Under the pieces are notes generated by a model that saw nothing but the letters and a program-made list of their open reading frames with translations, was not told the DNA's origin and made no database searches. This document shows positions 19,672-29,902 of a DNA stretch of 64,000 bases, piece by piece; the stretch's first letter is position 1, and each line of letters begins with the position of its first letter. The position numbers and the translations under genes were made by a program. The stretch lies in contig NZ_MBSS01000012.1 of the NCBI RefSeq assembly GCF_001695855.1, positions 800,783 through 864,782 of the forward strand, given 5' to 3'. Origin of the DNA: Ensifer sp. LC163 (GTDB lineage: Bacteria; Pseudomonadota; Alphaproteobacteria; Rhizobiales; Rhizobiaceae).

Positions 19672-20856
19672 TCAGACGTCCTGGCCGGCCGCAAAGCCCG
19701 ATGCCCAGGCCCATTGGAAATTGTAGCCGCCGAGCCAGCCGGTCACATCGACGCATTCGCCGACGAAATAGAGGCCGGGAACAGTCTTCGCCTGCATCGT
19801 CTTTGAATCGAGGCCGTTGGTGTCGACGCCGCCGAGCGTCACCTCGGCGGTGCGGTAGCCTTCGGAACCGGCCGGCTTGATCGTCCAGGCCTGGATCGAG
19901 GTCGACAGCGCATCGATGGCCTTGTCCGAGAGGTCGGCGAGTTGCCTGCCCGTGAGCTTGGCGCCGTCGGCAAAGAACTGCGCCAGCCGGCGCGGCAGAA
20001 TATCGCCGAGCGCCGTCTGCACGGCCTGCTTGCCGTTGGTGCGGCGCAAGCCCTTGAGGATCGAGGAGATGTCGATATCGGGCATCAGCCTCAAGACGAT
20101 ATCCTGCCCCTCGCGCCAATAGGACGAGATCTGCAGGATCGCCGGGCCGCTTAAGCCCCGATGGGTGATCAGCACCGCCTCGCGGAACGCCGTCTTGCCG
20201 GAACGCGCCTCGGCGTCGGCGGCGACGCCGGCCAATTCGCCGATCGTCTCAAGCTGCGCCGGATCGAGCGTCAGAGGCACAAGGCCCGGACGGGCTTCGA
20301 CAAGCGCCAATCCGAACTGCTCTGCGATCCTATAGGCAAGCCCTGTCGCGCCCATTTTCGGAATGGACTTGCCGCCGCTGGCAACAACCAGCGACTGAGC
20401 ATCGACCGGTCCGTCGTCGGTCATCACCCGGAAGCCGGCGCCATGACGCTCGACACTCTCGACCGTCGTCTCCAGCCGAAGCTCTGCACCGACCTCGCGC
20501 ATCTCGGACAGCAACATCCGGATGATGTCCTTGGCCGAATGATCGCAGAACAATTGCCCGAGCGTCTTTTCGTGCCAGGCGATGCCGTGTTTTTCGACCA
20601 ATGCCAGGAAATCGCGCGCGCCGTAGCGCGCCAGCGCCGATTTGCAGAAATGCGGGTTGGCCGAGATAAAGTTCTTCGGCCCCGCGTGAATGTTGGTGAA
20701 GTTGCAGCGGCCGCCACCGGAGATGCGGATCTTTTCGCCCGGCGCCCTGGCATGGTCGATGACGAGCACCCGTCGGCCGCGCTTGCCGGCTTCGATGGCG
20801 CACATCATGCCGGCGGCACCGGCGCCAATGATCACCACATCCTTCTTCTCAGCCAC
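19672..20856 (-). CDS. YhiN/HI0933-family flavoprotein
   Basis: This 394-residue FAD-binding protein has a dinucleotide-binding motif at its N-terminus (VVIIGAGAAGMM, about 8-19). The family hallmark RISGGGRCNFTN follows near residues 44-55, and the second flavin-contact motif near the end (GLYFVGECVDVTGWLGGYN) is also present. It starts with GTG, preceded by AAAGGTG. The family includes proteins annotated as aminoacetone oxidases, but the true reaction is poorly settled. It is divergent from the puuA-like gene; a shared amine-catabolism role is only a suggestion from position. Confidence 0.85.
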   Translation of the reverse strand: MAEKKDVVIIGAGAAGMMCAIEAGKRGRRVLVIDHARAPGEKIRISGGGRCNFTNIHAGPKNFISANPHFCKSALARYGARDFLALVEKHGIAWHEKTLGQLFCDHSAKDIIRMLLSEMREVGAELRLETTVESVERHGAGFRVMTDDGPVDAQSLVVASGGKSIPKMGATGLAYRIAEQFGLALVEARPGLVPLTLDPAQLETIGELAGVAADAEARSGKTAFREAVLITHRGLSGPAILQISSYWREGQDIVLRLMPDIDISSILKGLRRTNGKQAVQTALGDILPRRLAQFFADGAKLTGRQLADLSDKAIDALSTSIQAWTIKPAGSEGYRTAEVTLGGVDTNGLDSKTMQAKTVPGLYFVGECVDVTGWLGGYNFQWAWASGFAAGQDV

Positions 20857-20979
20857 GAAACACCTTTGAGTTCTTTGCGCATTCCATTCCGGTCACGGAG
20901 GCGAAAGTCAATCGTCACGCTCTAGCCAATTGCCAATCTGCGGTTATGATGCGCAATCCGAAGCCAAAACCGGTGATTT

Positions 20980-22416
20980 ATGCCCTCCAAGAGAAGTGCT
21001 GCCCAACAAACAACGAAAATCAGCAAAACCTCGAAAATACCCGCTGCCCTGCATTCCCTCCGAGGCGTCAAGACCTGGAAGGAAGCAACGGACTGGCTGA
21101 AGATCCGCGGTATCGAAGACGTCGAGTGCATCACCCCCGACCTTGCCGGCGTTCCGCGCGGCAAGATGATGCCGACCTCCAAATTCACCTCCAACACCTC
21201 GTTGGCGCTGCCTTCGGCGATCTACCGTCACACGATCTCCGGCGAATATCCCGATGAAACCGGGCAGTTCCGCTACGATTCGCGCGACAGCGACATCAAG
21301 CTCGTTCCCGACCTTTCGACGCTTTCGGTCGTCCCCTGGGAGAGCGATCCGACGGCGCAGGTGATCTGCGACATCGTCGGTTCGCAGGGCGAGCAGATCA
21401 GCTACACGCCGCGCAACGTCTTGAAGCGCGTGGTCGATCTCTATCGTCAGAAGGGTTGGAAGCCGGTCGTCGCACCTGAGATCGAATTCTACCTCGTCGC
21501 CACGAACGACGACCCCGACTATCCGCTGCATCCGCCGAAGGGCCGCTCCGGCCGCTCGATCCTCGGCGGCCAGGGCTATTCGATCGCCGGCATCAACGAG
21601 TTCGACGAACTGATCGACGACATCTACCATTTCTCGGAAAAGCAGGGTCTCGAGATCGACACGCTGATCCACGAGGAAGGACCGGCACAGCTCGAAATCA
21701 ACCTGCGCCATGGCGATCCGATCGAGCTTGCCGACCAGGTCTTCCTGTTCAAGCGCACCATCCGCGAGGCGGCGCTGAAGCACGGCATCTACGCAACCTT
21801 CATGGCCAAGCCGATGCAGGGGCAGCCGGGTTCGGCCATGCACATCCACCAGTCGGTGGTCGAGATCAACACCGGCCGCAATCTGTTCTCCAATCCGGAC
21901 GGCTCTCCCTCCAAGGAGTTCTTCAACTTCATCGGCGGCATGCAGCATTATGTGCCGCGCACGCTGGTGATGATGGCACCTTACGTAAACTCCTACCGCC
22001 GGTTGACGCCGGACATGTCTGCGCCGGTGAATACGGCCTGGGGCTACGACAACCGCACGACCGCCTTCCGCATCCCGGTTTCCGAGCCCGTCGCTCGCCG
22101 GATCGAGAACCGGCTGCCGAGTTCGGACGCCAACCCCTATCTGGCGCTCGCCGCCTCGCTTGCCTGCGGCTATCTCGGCATCATCGAAGGCCGCGATCCG
22201 ACGGCACCGACGGAAGATACGGCCAACGAAGGCGAAATCGATCTGCCGCGCGGGCTGCTCGAGGCGGTCGCGCTGCTGGAATCCGCCCCGTCGCTCGCCG
22301 AAGTGCTGAGCCCCGAATTCATCGCCATCTATGCCGGGGTGAAGCGCGGCGAGTTCGAAACCTTCATGCAGGTCATCAGTCCCTGGGAACGCGAGTTCCT
22401 GCTGCTGAACGTCTGA
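20980..22416 (+). CDS. puuA: Glutamine synthetase family protein, gamma-glutamylputrescine synthetase-like
   Basis: This 478-residue cytoplasmic ligase of the glutamine synthetase superfamily has the N-terminal beta-grasp part (GVPRGKMMPTSKF) and catalytic-domain motifs VVAPEIEFYL, GPAQLEINLRHGDP, GSAMHIHQSV and NRTTAFRIP. It is longer than the catabolic GlnA core and close to PuuA in size. The gene 16 nt downstream encodes a PuuB-like amine oxidase, which argues for ATP-dependent gamma-glutamylation of putrescine or a similar amine rather than ammonia assimilation. Substrate is inferred. Confidence 0.78.
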   Translation: MPSKRSAAQQTTKISKTSKIPAALHSLRGVKTWKEATDWLKIRGIEDVECITPDLAGVPRGKMMPTSKFTSNTSLALPSAIYRHTISGEYPDETGQFRYDSRDSDIKLVPDLSTLSVVPWESDPTAQVICDIVGSQGEQISYTPRNVLKRVVDLYRQKGWKPVVAPEIEFYLVATNDDPDYPLHPPKGRSGRSILGGQGYSIAGINEFDELIDDIYHFSEKQGLEIDTLIHEEGPAQLEINLRHGDPIELADQVFLFKRTIREAALKHGIYATFMAKPMQGQPGSAMHIHQSVVEINTGRNLFSNPDGSPSKEFFNFIGGMQHYVPRTLVMMAPYVNSYRRLTPDMSAPVNTAWGYDNRTTAFRIPVSEPVARRIENRLPSSDANPYLALAASLACGYLGIIEGRDPTAPTEDTANEGEIDLPRGLLEAVALLESAPSLAEVLSPEFIAIYAGVKRGEFETFMQVISPWEREFLLLNV

Positions 22417-22432
22417 CCTGAAAGGCCGTCCA

Positions 22433-23719
22433 ATGCCCTGGCAAAGCCCGATCTCGCCCGGTTTCTCCTGGTATGAGGCAACCGTTCCGGATCGACCCGA
22501 ATACCCGCAAATGCCGGGATCGAGGAAGGCGGATGTCGCCATCATCGGCGGCGGCTATACCGGACTTCAGGCAGCCTACAATCTTGCCGGCCAGGGCGTC
22601 GATGTCACCCTCATCGACGCCTGCCGCTTCGGCGATGGCGCGTCCGGGCGCAACGGCGGCCAATTCGGCACCGGCCAGCGCGCCTGGGCCGACGAAACCG
22701 AGGAAACGCTTGGCCACGAGCGCGCGCAGCTGCTCTTCAACATGGCCGAAAATGCCAAGAGGCACGTGCTCGACTTTGCTGGCGAACACGGCATAGACAT
22801 CGAGTTCATGCCGGGCCAGCTCTCGGTCGGCCACAAGAAAGGCCTGGAGAAAGACTATCGCGACCACGTCGAAGCGATGGCGACCCGCTTCGGCTATCCG
22901 CATCTCTCGTTCATGGAGCGGGAGGAGACGGCAAGTCGCGTCGGATCGTCCCGCTACCACTTCGGCATCCGCGACACCGGCACCGGTCATATCCATCCGA
23001 TGAAACTGCTGGTCGGGCTGACGAAGCAAGCCGCACGCGCTGGCGCCAATCTGTTCGAGCAGACGAAGGCGCAGAAGATCGAGCGCAAGGGAACGGCTGT
23101 TGTCATCACCACCGATCGCGGCACGATCACCGCCGACCGGGTGCTTGTCGCCTGCAATGCCTATGTCGGCAATCTCGAGCCGGTGAGCGCCAGCCATGTC
23201 ATGCCCATCCGCTCCTTCATCGGTGCGACCGAGGTTCTCTCCGCCTACCCCAATGTGCTGCCCGGCGGCGAATCGGTCGACGATTCGCGCTTTGTCGTGC
23301 GCTATTTTCGCAAATCGCGGGATGGACGGCTGCTGTTTGGCGGACGCGAAGCCTACACCGCCGACAATCCGCGCGACATTTCCACCCATATCCGCCGGCA
23401 GATCAGCGAGATCTACCCGGAGCTCGGCAACGTCGCGATCACCCATGCCTGGGGCGGCTCCGTCGGCATCACCATGCCGCGCACGCCCTTCTGTCGCGAG
23501 GTCATGCCGGGCGTCACTTCGATCGGCGGCTATTCCGGCCACGGCGTCATGCTTTCCAACTATTGCGGCAAGCTTTACGCCGACCTGGCGCTTGGCAAAC
23601 CGACCGAACTCGACCTGTTGAAAGCCTTGAAAATACCGGCTTTTCCAGGCGGAACACGCTTCCGCTCGGCGCTTCTGTTCCTGGCGCTCAGCTGGTACGC
23701 TTTGCGCGACAGGCTCTAG
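22433..23719 (+). CDS. puuB: FAD-dependent oxidoreductase, gamma-glutamylputrescine oxidase-like
   Basis: This 428-residue flavoprotein of the D-amino-acid-oxidase/OrdL superfamily has a Rossmann motif at about 36-45 (VAIIGGGYTGLQ). It then shows GDGASGRNGGQFGTGQR, a flavin-contacting motif typical of PuuB/OrdL proteins, and near the end GGYSGHGVMLSNYCGK. It starts 16 nt after the puuA-like gene, so the two form an operon. The expected role is oxidation of gamma-glutamylated amine, feeding polyamine nitrogen and carbon into metabolism. It could instead act on another N-alkyl amino acid. Confidence 0.78.
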   Translation: MPWQSPISPGFSWYEATVPDRPEYPQMPGSRKADVAIIGGGYTGLQAAYNLAGQGVDVTLIDACRFGDGASGRNGGQFGTGQRAWADETEETLGHERAQLLFNMAENAKRHVLDFAGEHGIDIEFMPGQLSVGHKKGLEKDYRDHVEAMATRFGYPHLSFMEREETASRVGSSRYHFGIRDTGTGHIHPMKLLVGLTKQAARAGANLFEQTKAQKIERKGTAVVITTDRGTITADRVLVACNAYVGNLEPVSASHVMPIRSFIGATEVLSAYPNVLPGGESVDDSRFVVRYFRKSRDGRLLFGGREAYTADNPRDISTHIRRQISEIYPELGNVAITHAWGGSVGITMPRTPFCREVMPGVTSIGGYSGHGVMLSNYCGKLYADLALGKPTELDLLKALKIPAFPGGTRFRSALLFLALSWYALRDRL

Positions 23720-23817
23720 GAAGTGCTTTGAGGGGCATTTTATTGCATTGCACCCTAGCGCCTTTAAATCGATTAGATTATATGTGTCCCTGACCTGAAC
23801 AAGATCGAGATTATCCC

Positions 23818-25293
23818 ATGAGCAGCCAGATCATTCCCGTCGAACCGTTTGACTATGTCGTGTTCGGGGGCACCGGCGATCTCGCGGAGCGCAAGCTGCT
23901 GCCAGCGCTCTATCACCGCCAGATGGAAGGCCAGATTTCCGAGCCGACCCGGATCATCGGCGCCTCGCGCGCCGCGTTGACGCATGAAGAGTATCGCAAG
24001 TTCGCCGCCGATGCGCTGAAGGAACACCTGAAGCCGGCCGAATACAACGAAGAGGAAGTCGCGAAGTTCACGGCGCGCCTCTTCTACGTCTCCGTCGACG
24101 CCAAGTCCGACCAGGGCTGGGATGCGCTGAAGAAGATCCTCGAGGAGGGCAAGGACCGCATCCGCGCCTTCTATCTCGCCGTCGGGCCGGCGATCTTCGG
24201 CGATATTTCCGAGAAGATCCGCGACCACAAGCTGATCACCAAGACCACCCGCATCGTCGTCGAAAAACCGATCGGACGCGACCTGGCCTCGGCGACCGAG
24301 CTCAACGACACGATCGGCAAGGTCTTCCGCGAAGAGCAGATCTTCCGCATCGACCACTATCTCGGCAAGGAGACGGTGCAGAACCTGATGGCGCTGCGCT
24401 TCGCGAATGCGCTCTATGAGCCGCTTTGGAACTCCGCGCATATCGACCACGTGCAGATCACCGTTTCGGAAGCCGTCGGCCTCGAGAACCGCGCCGGCTA
24501 CTACGACAAGGCCGGTGCGTTGCGCGACATGGTGCAGAATCACATCCTGCAGCTCGTCTGCTTCGTCGCGATGGAAGCGCCGACCTCGATGGACGCGGAA
24601 GCCGTGCGCGACGAAAAGCTCAAGGTGCTGCGCGCGCTGAAGCCGGTCAACGCATCCAATGTCGAGCAGGTGACGGTGCGCGGCCAGTACCGTGCAGGCG
24701 CCTCTGCCGGCGGCCCGGTCAAGGGTTACCTGGAAGAACTCGAAGGCGGCGTTTCGAACACCGAGACCTTCGTCGCGATCAAGGCGGAGGTCAGCAACTG
24801 GCGCTGGGCCGGCGTGCCGTTCTACATCCGCACGGGCAAGCGGCTTGCCGGGCGCATGTCAGAAATCGTCATTACCTTCAAGCAGATCCCGCACTCGATC
24901 TTCGACAACAGTGCCGGTCGCATTTCGGCCAACCAGCTCGTCATCCGCCTGCAGCCGAACGAAGGCGTCAAGCAGTCGCTGATGATCAAGGACCCCGGCC
25001 CGGGCGGCATGCGCCTTCGCAATGTTTCGCTGGACATGAGCTTCGCCGAGGCCTTCGACGTGCGCAATGCCGATGCCTATGAGCGCCTGCTCTTCGACGT
25101 CGTGCGCAACAACCAGACGCTGTTCGTGCGCCGCGACGAGGTCGAGGCCGCGTGGAAGTGGATCGATCCGATCCTGAAAGCCTGGGAAGAGACCGGGCAG
25201 CAGGTTCAGGGCTACACCGCCGGCACCTGGGGCCCGAGCCAATCGATCGCGCTCATCGAGCGTGACGGCCGCACCTGGCACGACGCGATATAG
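23818..25293 (+). CDS. zwf: Glucose-6-phosphate 1-dehydrogenase
   Basis: This enzyme oxidises glucose 6-phosphate to 6-phosphogluconolactone with NAD(P)+, the first step into the Entner-Doudoroff and pentose phosphate routes. The 491-residue length is normal. The nucleotide-binding motif GGTGDLAERKLLPALY is at 17-32 and the active-site signature RIDHYLGK at 177-184, with His180 of the catalytic pair region. pgl begins 8 nt downstream and edd follows, giving the rhizobial zwf-pgl-edd operon. A promoter probably lies in 23740-23800, where AT-rich TTATAT-like sequence is seen. Confidence 0.96.
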   Translation: MSSQIIPVEPFDYVVFGGTGDLAERKLLPALYHRQMEGQISEPTRIIGASRAALTHEEYRKFAADALKEHLKPAEYNEEEVAKFTARLFYVSVDAKSDQGWDALKKILEEGKDRIRAFYLAVGPAIFGDISEKIRDHKLITKTTRIVVEKPIGRDLASATELNDTIGKVFREEQIFRIDHYLGKETVQNLMALRFANALYEPLWNSAHIDHVQITVSEAVGLENRAGYYDKAGALRDMVQNHILQLVCFVAMEAPTSMDAEAVRDEKLKVLRALKPVNASNVEQVTVRGQYRAGASAGGPVKGYLEELEGGVSNTETFVAIKAEVSNWRWAGVPFYIRTGKRLAGRMSEIVITFKQIPHSIFDNSAGRISANQLVIRLQPNEGVKQSLMIKDPGPGGMRLRNVSLDMSFAEAFDVRNADAYERLLFDVVRNNQTLFVRRDEVEAAWKWIDPILKAWEETGQQVQGYTAGTWGPSQSIALIERDGRTWHDAI

Positions 25294-25301
25294 GCAAGGC
25301 A

Positions 25302-26000
25302 ATGAGCACGACGCTTCACACATTCGACAATGGCTCCGCCCTGGCCGAGGGTCTGGCCGACGCAGTCAGCGCAGCACTTGCTGCCGGCATTGCCACCCGC
25401 GGTGCGGCGAGCATCGCCGTTTCCGGCGGCTCCACGCCCAAGGCATTCTTCCAGGCGCTCGCCAAGAAGGATATCGCCTGGGACAAGGTCACGGTCACGC
25501 TGGTGGACGAACGTTTCGTCCCGCCGGAAAGCGATCGCTCCAACCACGCCCTGGTCGCGGCCAACCTGCTGCGAGGCCCTGCAGCGAAAGCGCATTTCCT
25601 TCCGCTTTACCACGCCGCCGCTTCGGCAGAAGATGCAGCTTTGCTGGCGAGCAAGGAGACGGCACGGATCGGTGCGCCCTTCGACGTCGTCGTACTCGGC
25701 ATGGGAACGGATGGCCATACCGCATCGTTCTTCCCGGGCGGCACACAGCTTTCAAGAGCGATCGACGCGACGACGCCGCGCGGCGTGATCACCATGGAAG
25801 CGGAAGGCGCCGGCGAACCGCGGCTGACCTTCACCTTCTCCAGCCTCCACGATGCCAGGCTGCTGGTCCTGCACATCGAAGGCGACGGCAAGAAGGTGGT
25901 GCTTGCCAAGGCGGAAGGCCCCGGCGACGAGGCCGAGATGCCGATCCGCACCATGCTGCGCCGGGCAGCCTCGCCGCTGCAGATATACTGGGCGCCATAA
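25302..26000 (+). CDS. pgl: 6-phosphogluconolactonase
   Basis: This 232-residue cytoplasmic lactonase hydrolyses the zwf product to 6-phosphogluconate. The family motifs are SIAVSGGSTPKAFFQAL near 36-52, VTLVDERFVPPESDRSNH near 64-81 and LGMGTDGHTASFFPG near 134-148. It lies 8 nt after zwf and 177 nt before edd, separated from edd by two hairpins. Confidence 0.95.
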   Translation: MSTTLHTFDNGSALAEGLADAVSAALAAGIATRGAASIAVSGGSTPKAFFQALAKKDIAWDKVTVTLVDERFVPPESDRSNHALVAANLLRGPAAKAHFLPLYHAAASAEDAALLASKETARIGAPFDVVVLGMGTDGHTASFFPGGTQLSRAIDATTPRGVITMEAEGAGEPRLTFTFSSLHDARLLVLHIEGDGKKVVLAKAEGPGDEAEMPIRTMLRRAASPLQIYWAP

Positions 26001-26067
26001 CGGCCGGATAGCCGGCCGGTTCAGAACACTTTCAGCCGGTGGCGCCCCACCGGAATGCGAAAGTGTT
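26001..26067. repeat. Tandem hairpins between pgl and edd
   Basis: The first hairpin, CGGCCGG/CCGGCCG (26001-26007 with 26012-26018), starts at the base after the pgl stop. The second is a larger imperfect inverted repeat: outer arms AACACTTTC/GAAAGTGTT (26025-26033 with 26059-26067) and inner arms CCGGTGG/CCACCGG (26036-26042 with 26047-26053). Neither has a T-run. They may partly terminate or process the zwf-pgl-edd message, or be an intergenic repeat. Confidence 0.6.
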
Positions 26068-26177
26068 GAAAGAGCTCATACCGGGGCGTGGCCTGCACGT
26101 TCTCCCAGGCACGTTACGCTCCGGACCGATGACTGGATGAAGATGAGGAGTCCCAAGACTCCGGAACAGGATTTGCC

Positions 26178-27998
<1,821 letters not shown>

Positions 27999-28049
27999 AC
28001 GAAGCCTCGGCGCCACCGCCGGGGTCCTGCCCTCCATCGCGGGCGATCT

Positions 28050-28072
28050 CTGCCGGCCACTCGCGCCGGCAG
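28050..28072 (+). terminator. Possible hairpin terminator after edd
   Basis: An 8-bp stem (CTGCCGGC 28050-28057 with GCCGGCAG 28065-28072) lies 52 nt after the edd stop. No T-run follows, so termination here is uncertain. The rest of 27999-28202 shows no credible gene. Confidence 0.35.
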
Positions 28073-28202
28073 CGGGCACACCTTCCGAAGAAGAGGCACA
28101 TTCCAAGTCAAGCCTTGCGTGGCAACAGCCGATTTGGTGCAACGATGCATCGCCCGCCAGCCATTTCGGCCGAGTGGGCAGGCTTGCAAATGCCTTTCCC
28201 GT

Positions 28203-28613
28203 TCAGCGATAGATGTCGAGCGTGCGGTTCCGGTGGTTCGGATGCGTGCTGTAGACGAAGATGCGATTGAGATCGCGGTCGGTCAGAAGCCGCAGGAAGC
28301 GTGCTTCGATGAAGTTGTCGGCGTGCACGCGCTTGAGCAGGCAGCCGACCATCTGGATCCGGGCGCTTGGAATGTCGAGGTAGAAATTCTGCGGCAGCTG
28401 GTACTTGGTCAGGATACCGATGACCGCGCCGCTTTTCGACAGCTTGATGATCTCGCAGCGACGGGAACTCAGCTGCGTCACGCCTTTTTCCGTGTATTCG
28501 ATGCGCGCCTCGTTCCTCGTGTCCTCCATCGGGAACGTGGTTTCGCGATCGTACATGAAAGATTCTTCCTTGTTCAGGAAGTGTTGCTGCATCACCGGTG
28601 CCGCGGTCGTCAT
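28203..28613 (-). CDS. PilZ-like domain protein
   Basis: This 136-residue soluble protein has an Arg-containing entry (RNEARIEY near 33-40) followed by RRCEIIKLSKSGAVI near 51-65. The pattern recalls the two c-di-GMP-contacting motifs of PilZ domains (RxxxR and D/NxSxxG), but both are imperfect. Basic and hydrophobic beta-like segments follow. It is convergent with edd and stands alone. If the PilZ reading is right it could sense c-di-GMP; the degenerate motifs leave open that it has lost binding. Confidence 0.55.
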   Translation of the reverse strand: MTTAAPVMQQHFLNKEESFMYDRETTFPMEDTRNEARIEYTEKGVTQLSSRRCEIIKLSKSGAVIGILTKYQLPQNFYLDIPSARIQMVGCLLKRVHADNFIEARFLRLLTDRDLNRIFVYSTHPNHRNRTLDIYR

Positions 28614-28697
28614 TCAACAGGCCTCTTAATATCCCCTACCCGTCAGGCTAGAGGAAGAAATTTAACAGAGGGTAGATTGAGGGCCTTGGCATGGAAA

Positions 28698-28722
28698 AAC
28701 CCGCCCGAAAATCGGGCGGGTT
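28698..28722 (-). terminator. Terminator of the agl operon
   Basis: An 11-bp perfect stem (AACCCGCCCGA 28698-28708 with TCGGGCGGGTT 28712-28722) has a 3-nt loop. On the minus strand it is followed by a T-run (A-run at 28695-28699). It lies 31 nt after the aglK stop, so it is the intrinsic terminator of aglEFGAK. Confidence 0.85.
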
Positions 28723-28752
28723 CATAGGGAGGGCAAACGATGGTTGTCTTCG

Positions 28753-29841
28753 TCAGGCGCGATAGCTCTTGCCGTCGGCGTCGAACAGATGCAGCTTGGT
28801 CTTGTCGGCGGTAAAGCGGACTTTCTCGCCGCGATGAACAGGCAGAATGCCCGGGATCTTGGCGATGATCGGCTCGTTCTCGACCAGTCCTTCGATATAG
28901 AGCAGCGTCACTTCACCAAGCGCCTCGACAATCGAGACCGTGCCTTCGAAGAGGAAGTCCTCGCCCGTGGCCGTCTGAAGATCTTCGGGACGCACGCCGA
29001 AGCTCGCCGTCTTGCCGTTCTCAGACGCGTTCGTGGCGATATCGAGCGTCACCGACTTGCCGCCGGCCAGCTTCACCGTCGTCTGCGGCCCGGTGGCGGT
29101 GATCGTCGCGGGAATGACATTCATCGCCGGCGAGCCGATGAAGCGGGCGACGAACAGGTTCGCCGGGCGCTCGTAAAGCTCGAGCGGCGGGCCGACCTGC
29201 TCGATATGGCCGGCCGACAGCACGACGATACGATCGGCAAGCGTCATCGCCTCGACCTGGTCGTGGGTGACATAGATCATCGTGGTGTCGGCCATCTGCT
29301 CGTTGAGCTTGGCGATTTCGATGCGGGTGGCGACGCGCAGCGCCGCGTCGAGGTTCGACAGCGGCTCGTCGAACAGGAAGACCTTGGGATCTCGGCAGAT
29401 CGCCCGGCCGATCGCCACGCGCTGGCGTTGACCGCCCGAAAGCGCCTTCGGCAGACGATCGAGGTATTTGGTAAGCTGCAGGATATCGGCTGCCGCGCGC
29501 ACGCGCCGGTCGATCTCCTCCTTCGTCTCCTTGGCAATCCGCATGCCGAAGGCCATGTTGTCGTAGACGGTCATATGCGGATAGAGCGCATAGGACTGGA
29601 ACACCATGGCAATGCCGCGCTTGGAAGGCGGCACATCATTGACGCGCTCGCCGTCGATGAACATGTCGCCGCCGGTGATCTCCTCCAGCCCCGCGATCAT
29701 GCGCAGCAATGTCGACTTGCCGCAGCCGGACGGACCGACAAACACGACGAACTCGCCTTGCTTGATGTCGAGATTGATGCCGTGAATGACATCGACCGCA
29801 CCATAGGACTTGCGGATATCTTTAAGCAGCAGACCTGTCAT
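28753..29841 (-). CDS. aglK: Alpha-glucoside ABC transporter ATP-binding protein AglK
   Basis: This 362-residue MalK-type ATPase energises the AglFG permease. It has Walker A GPSGCGKST near 37-45, Q-loop FQSYALYPHM, signature LSGGQRQR, Walker B FLFDEPLSNLD and switch His in YVTHDQVEAM. The C-terminal 120 residues form the TOBE-type regulatory domain shared with MalK/UgpC. It is the last gene of the agl operon, directly before a strong terminator. Confidence 0.92.
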   Translation of the reverse strand: MTGLLLKDIRKSYGAVDVIHGINLDIKQGEFVVFVGPSGCGKSTLLRMIAGLEEITGGDMFIDGERVNDVPPSKRGIAMVFQSYALYPHMTVYDNMAFGMRIAKETKEEIDRRVRAAADILQLTKYLDRLPKALSGGQRQRVAIGRAICRDPKVFLFDEPLSNLDAALRVATRIEIAKLNEQMADTTMIYVTHDQVEAMTLADRIVVLSAGHIEQVGPPLELYERPANLFVARFIGSPAMNVIPATITATGPQTTVKLAGGKSVTLDIATNASENGKTASFGVRPEDLQTATGEDFLFEGTVSIVEALGEVTLLYIEGLVENEPIIAKIPGILPVHRGEKVRFTADKTKLHLFDADGKSYRA

Positions 29842-29902
29842 CGCATCCTCCCCTTCGTCTCTTTTTACCTGTCACTCTTCTTCGCTCGCGCCATAGCACG
29901 TC

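Noticed and set aside
20944..22545. 533-codon minus-strand frame opposite the glutamine synthetase gene
   Set aside because: Antisense shadow; the plus-strand protein shows all the family motifs.
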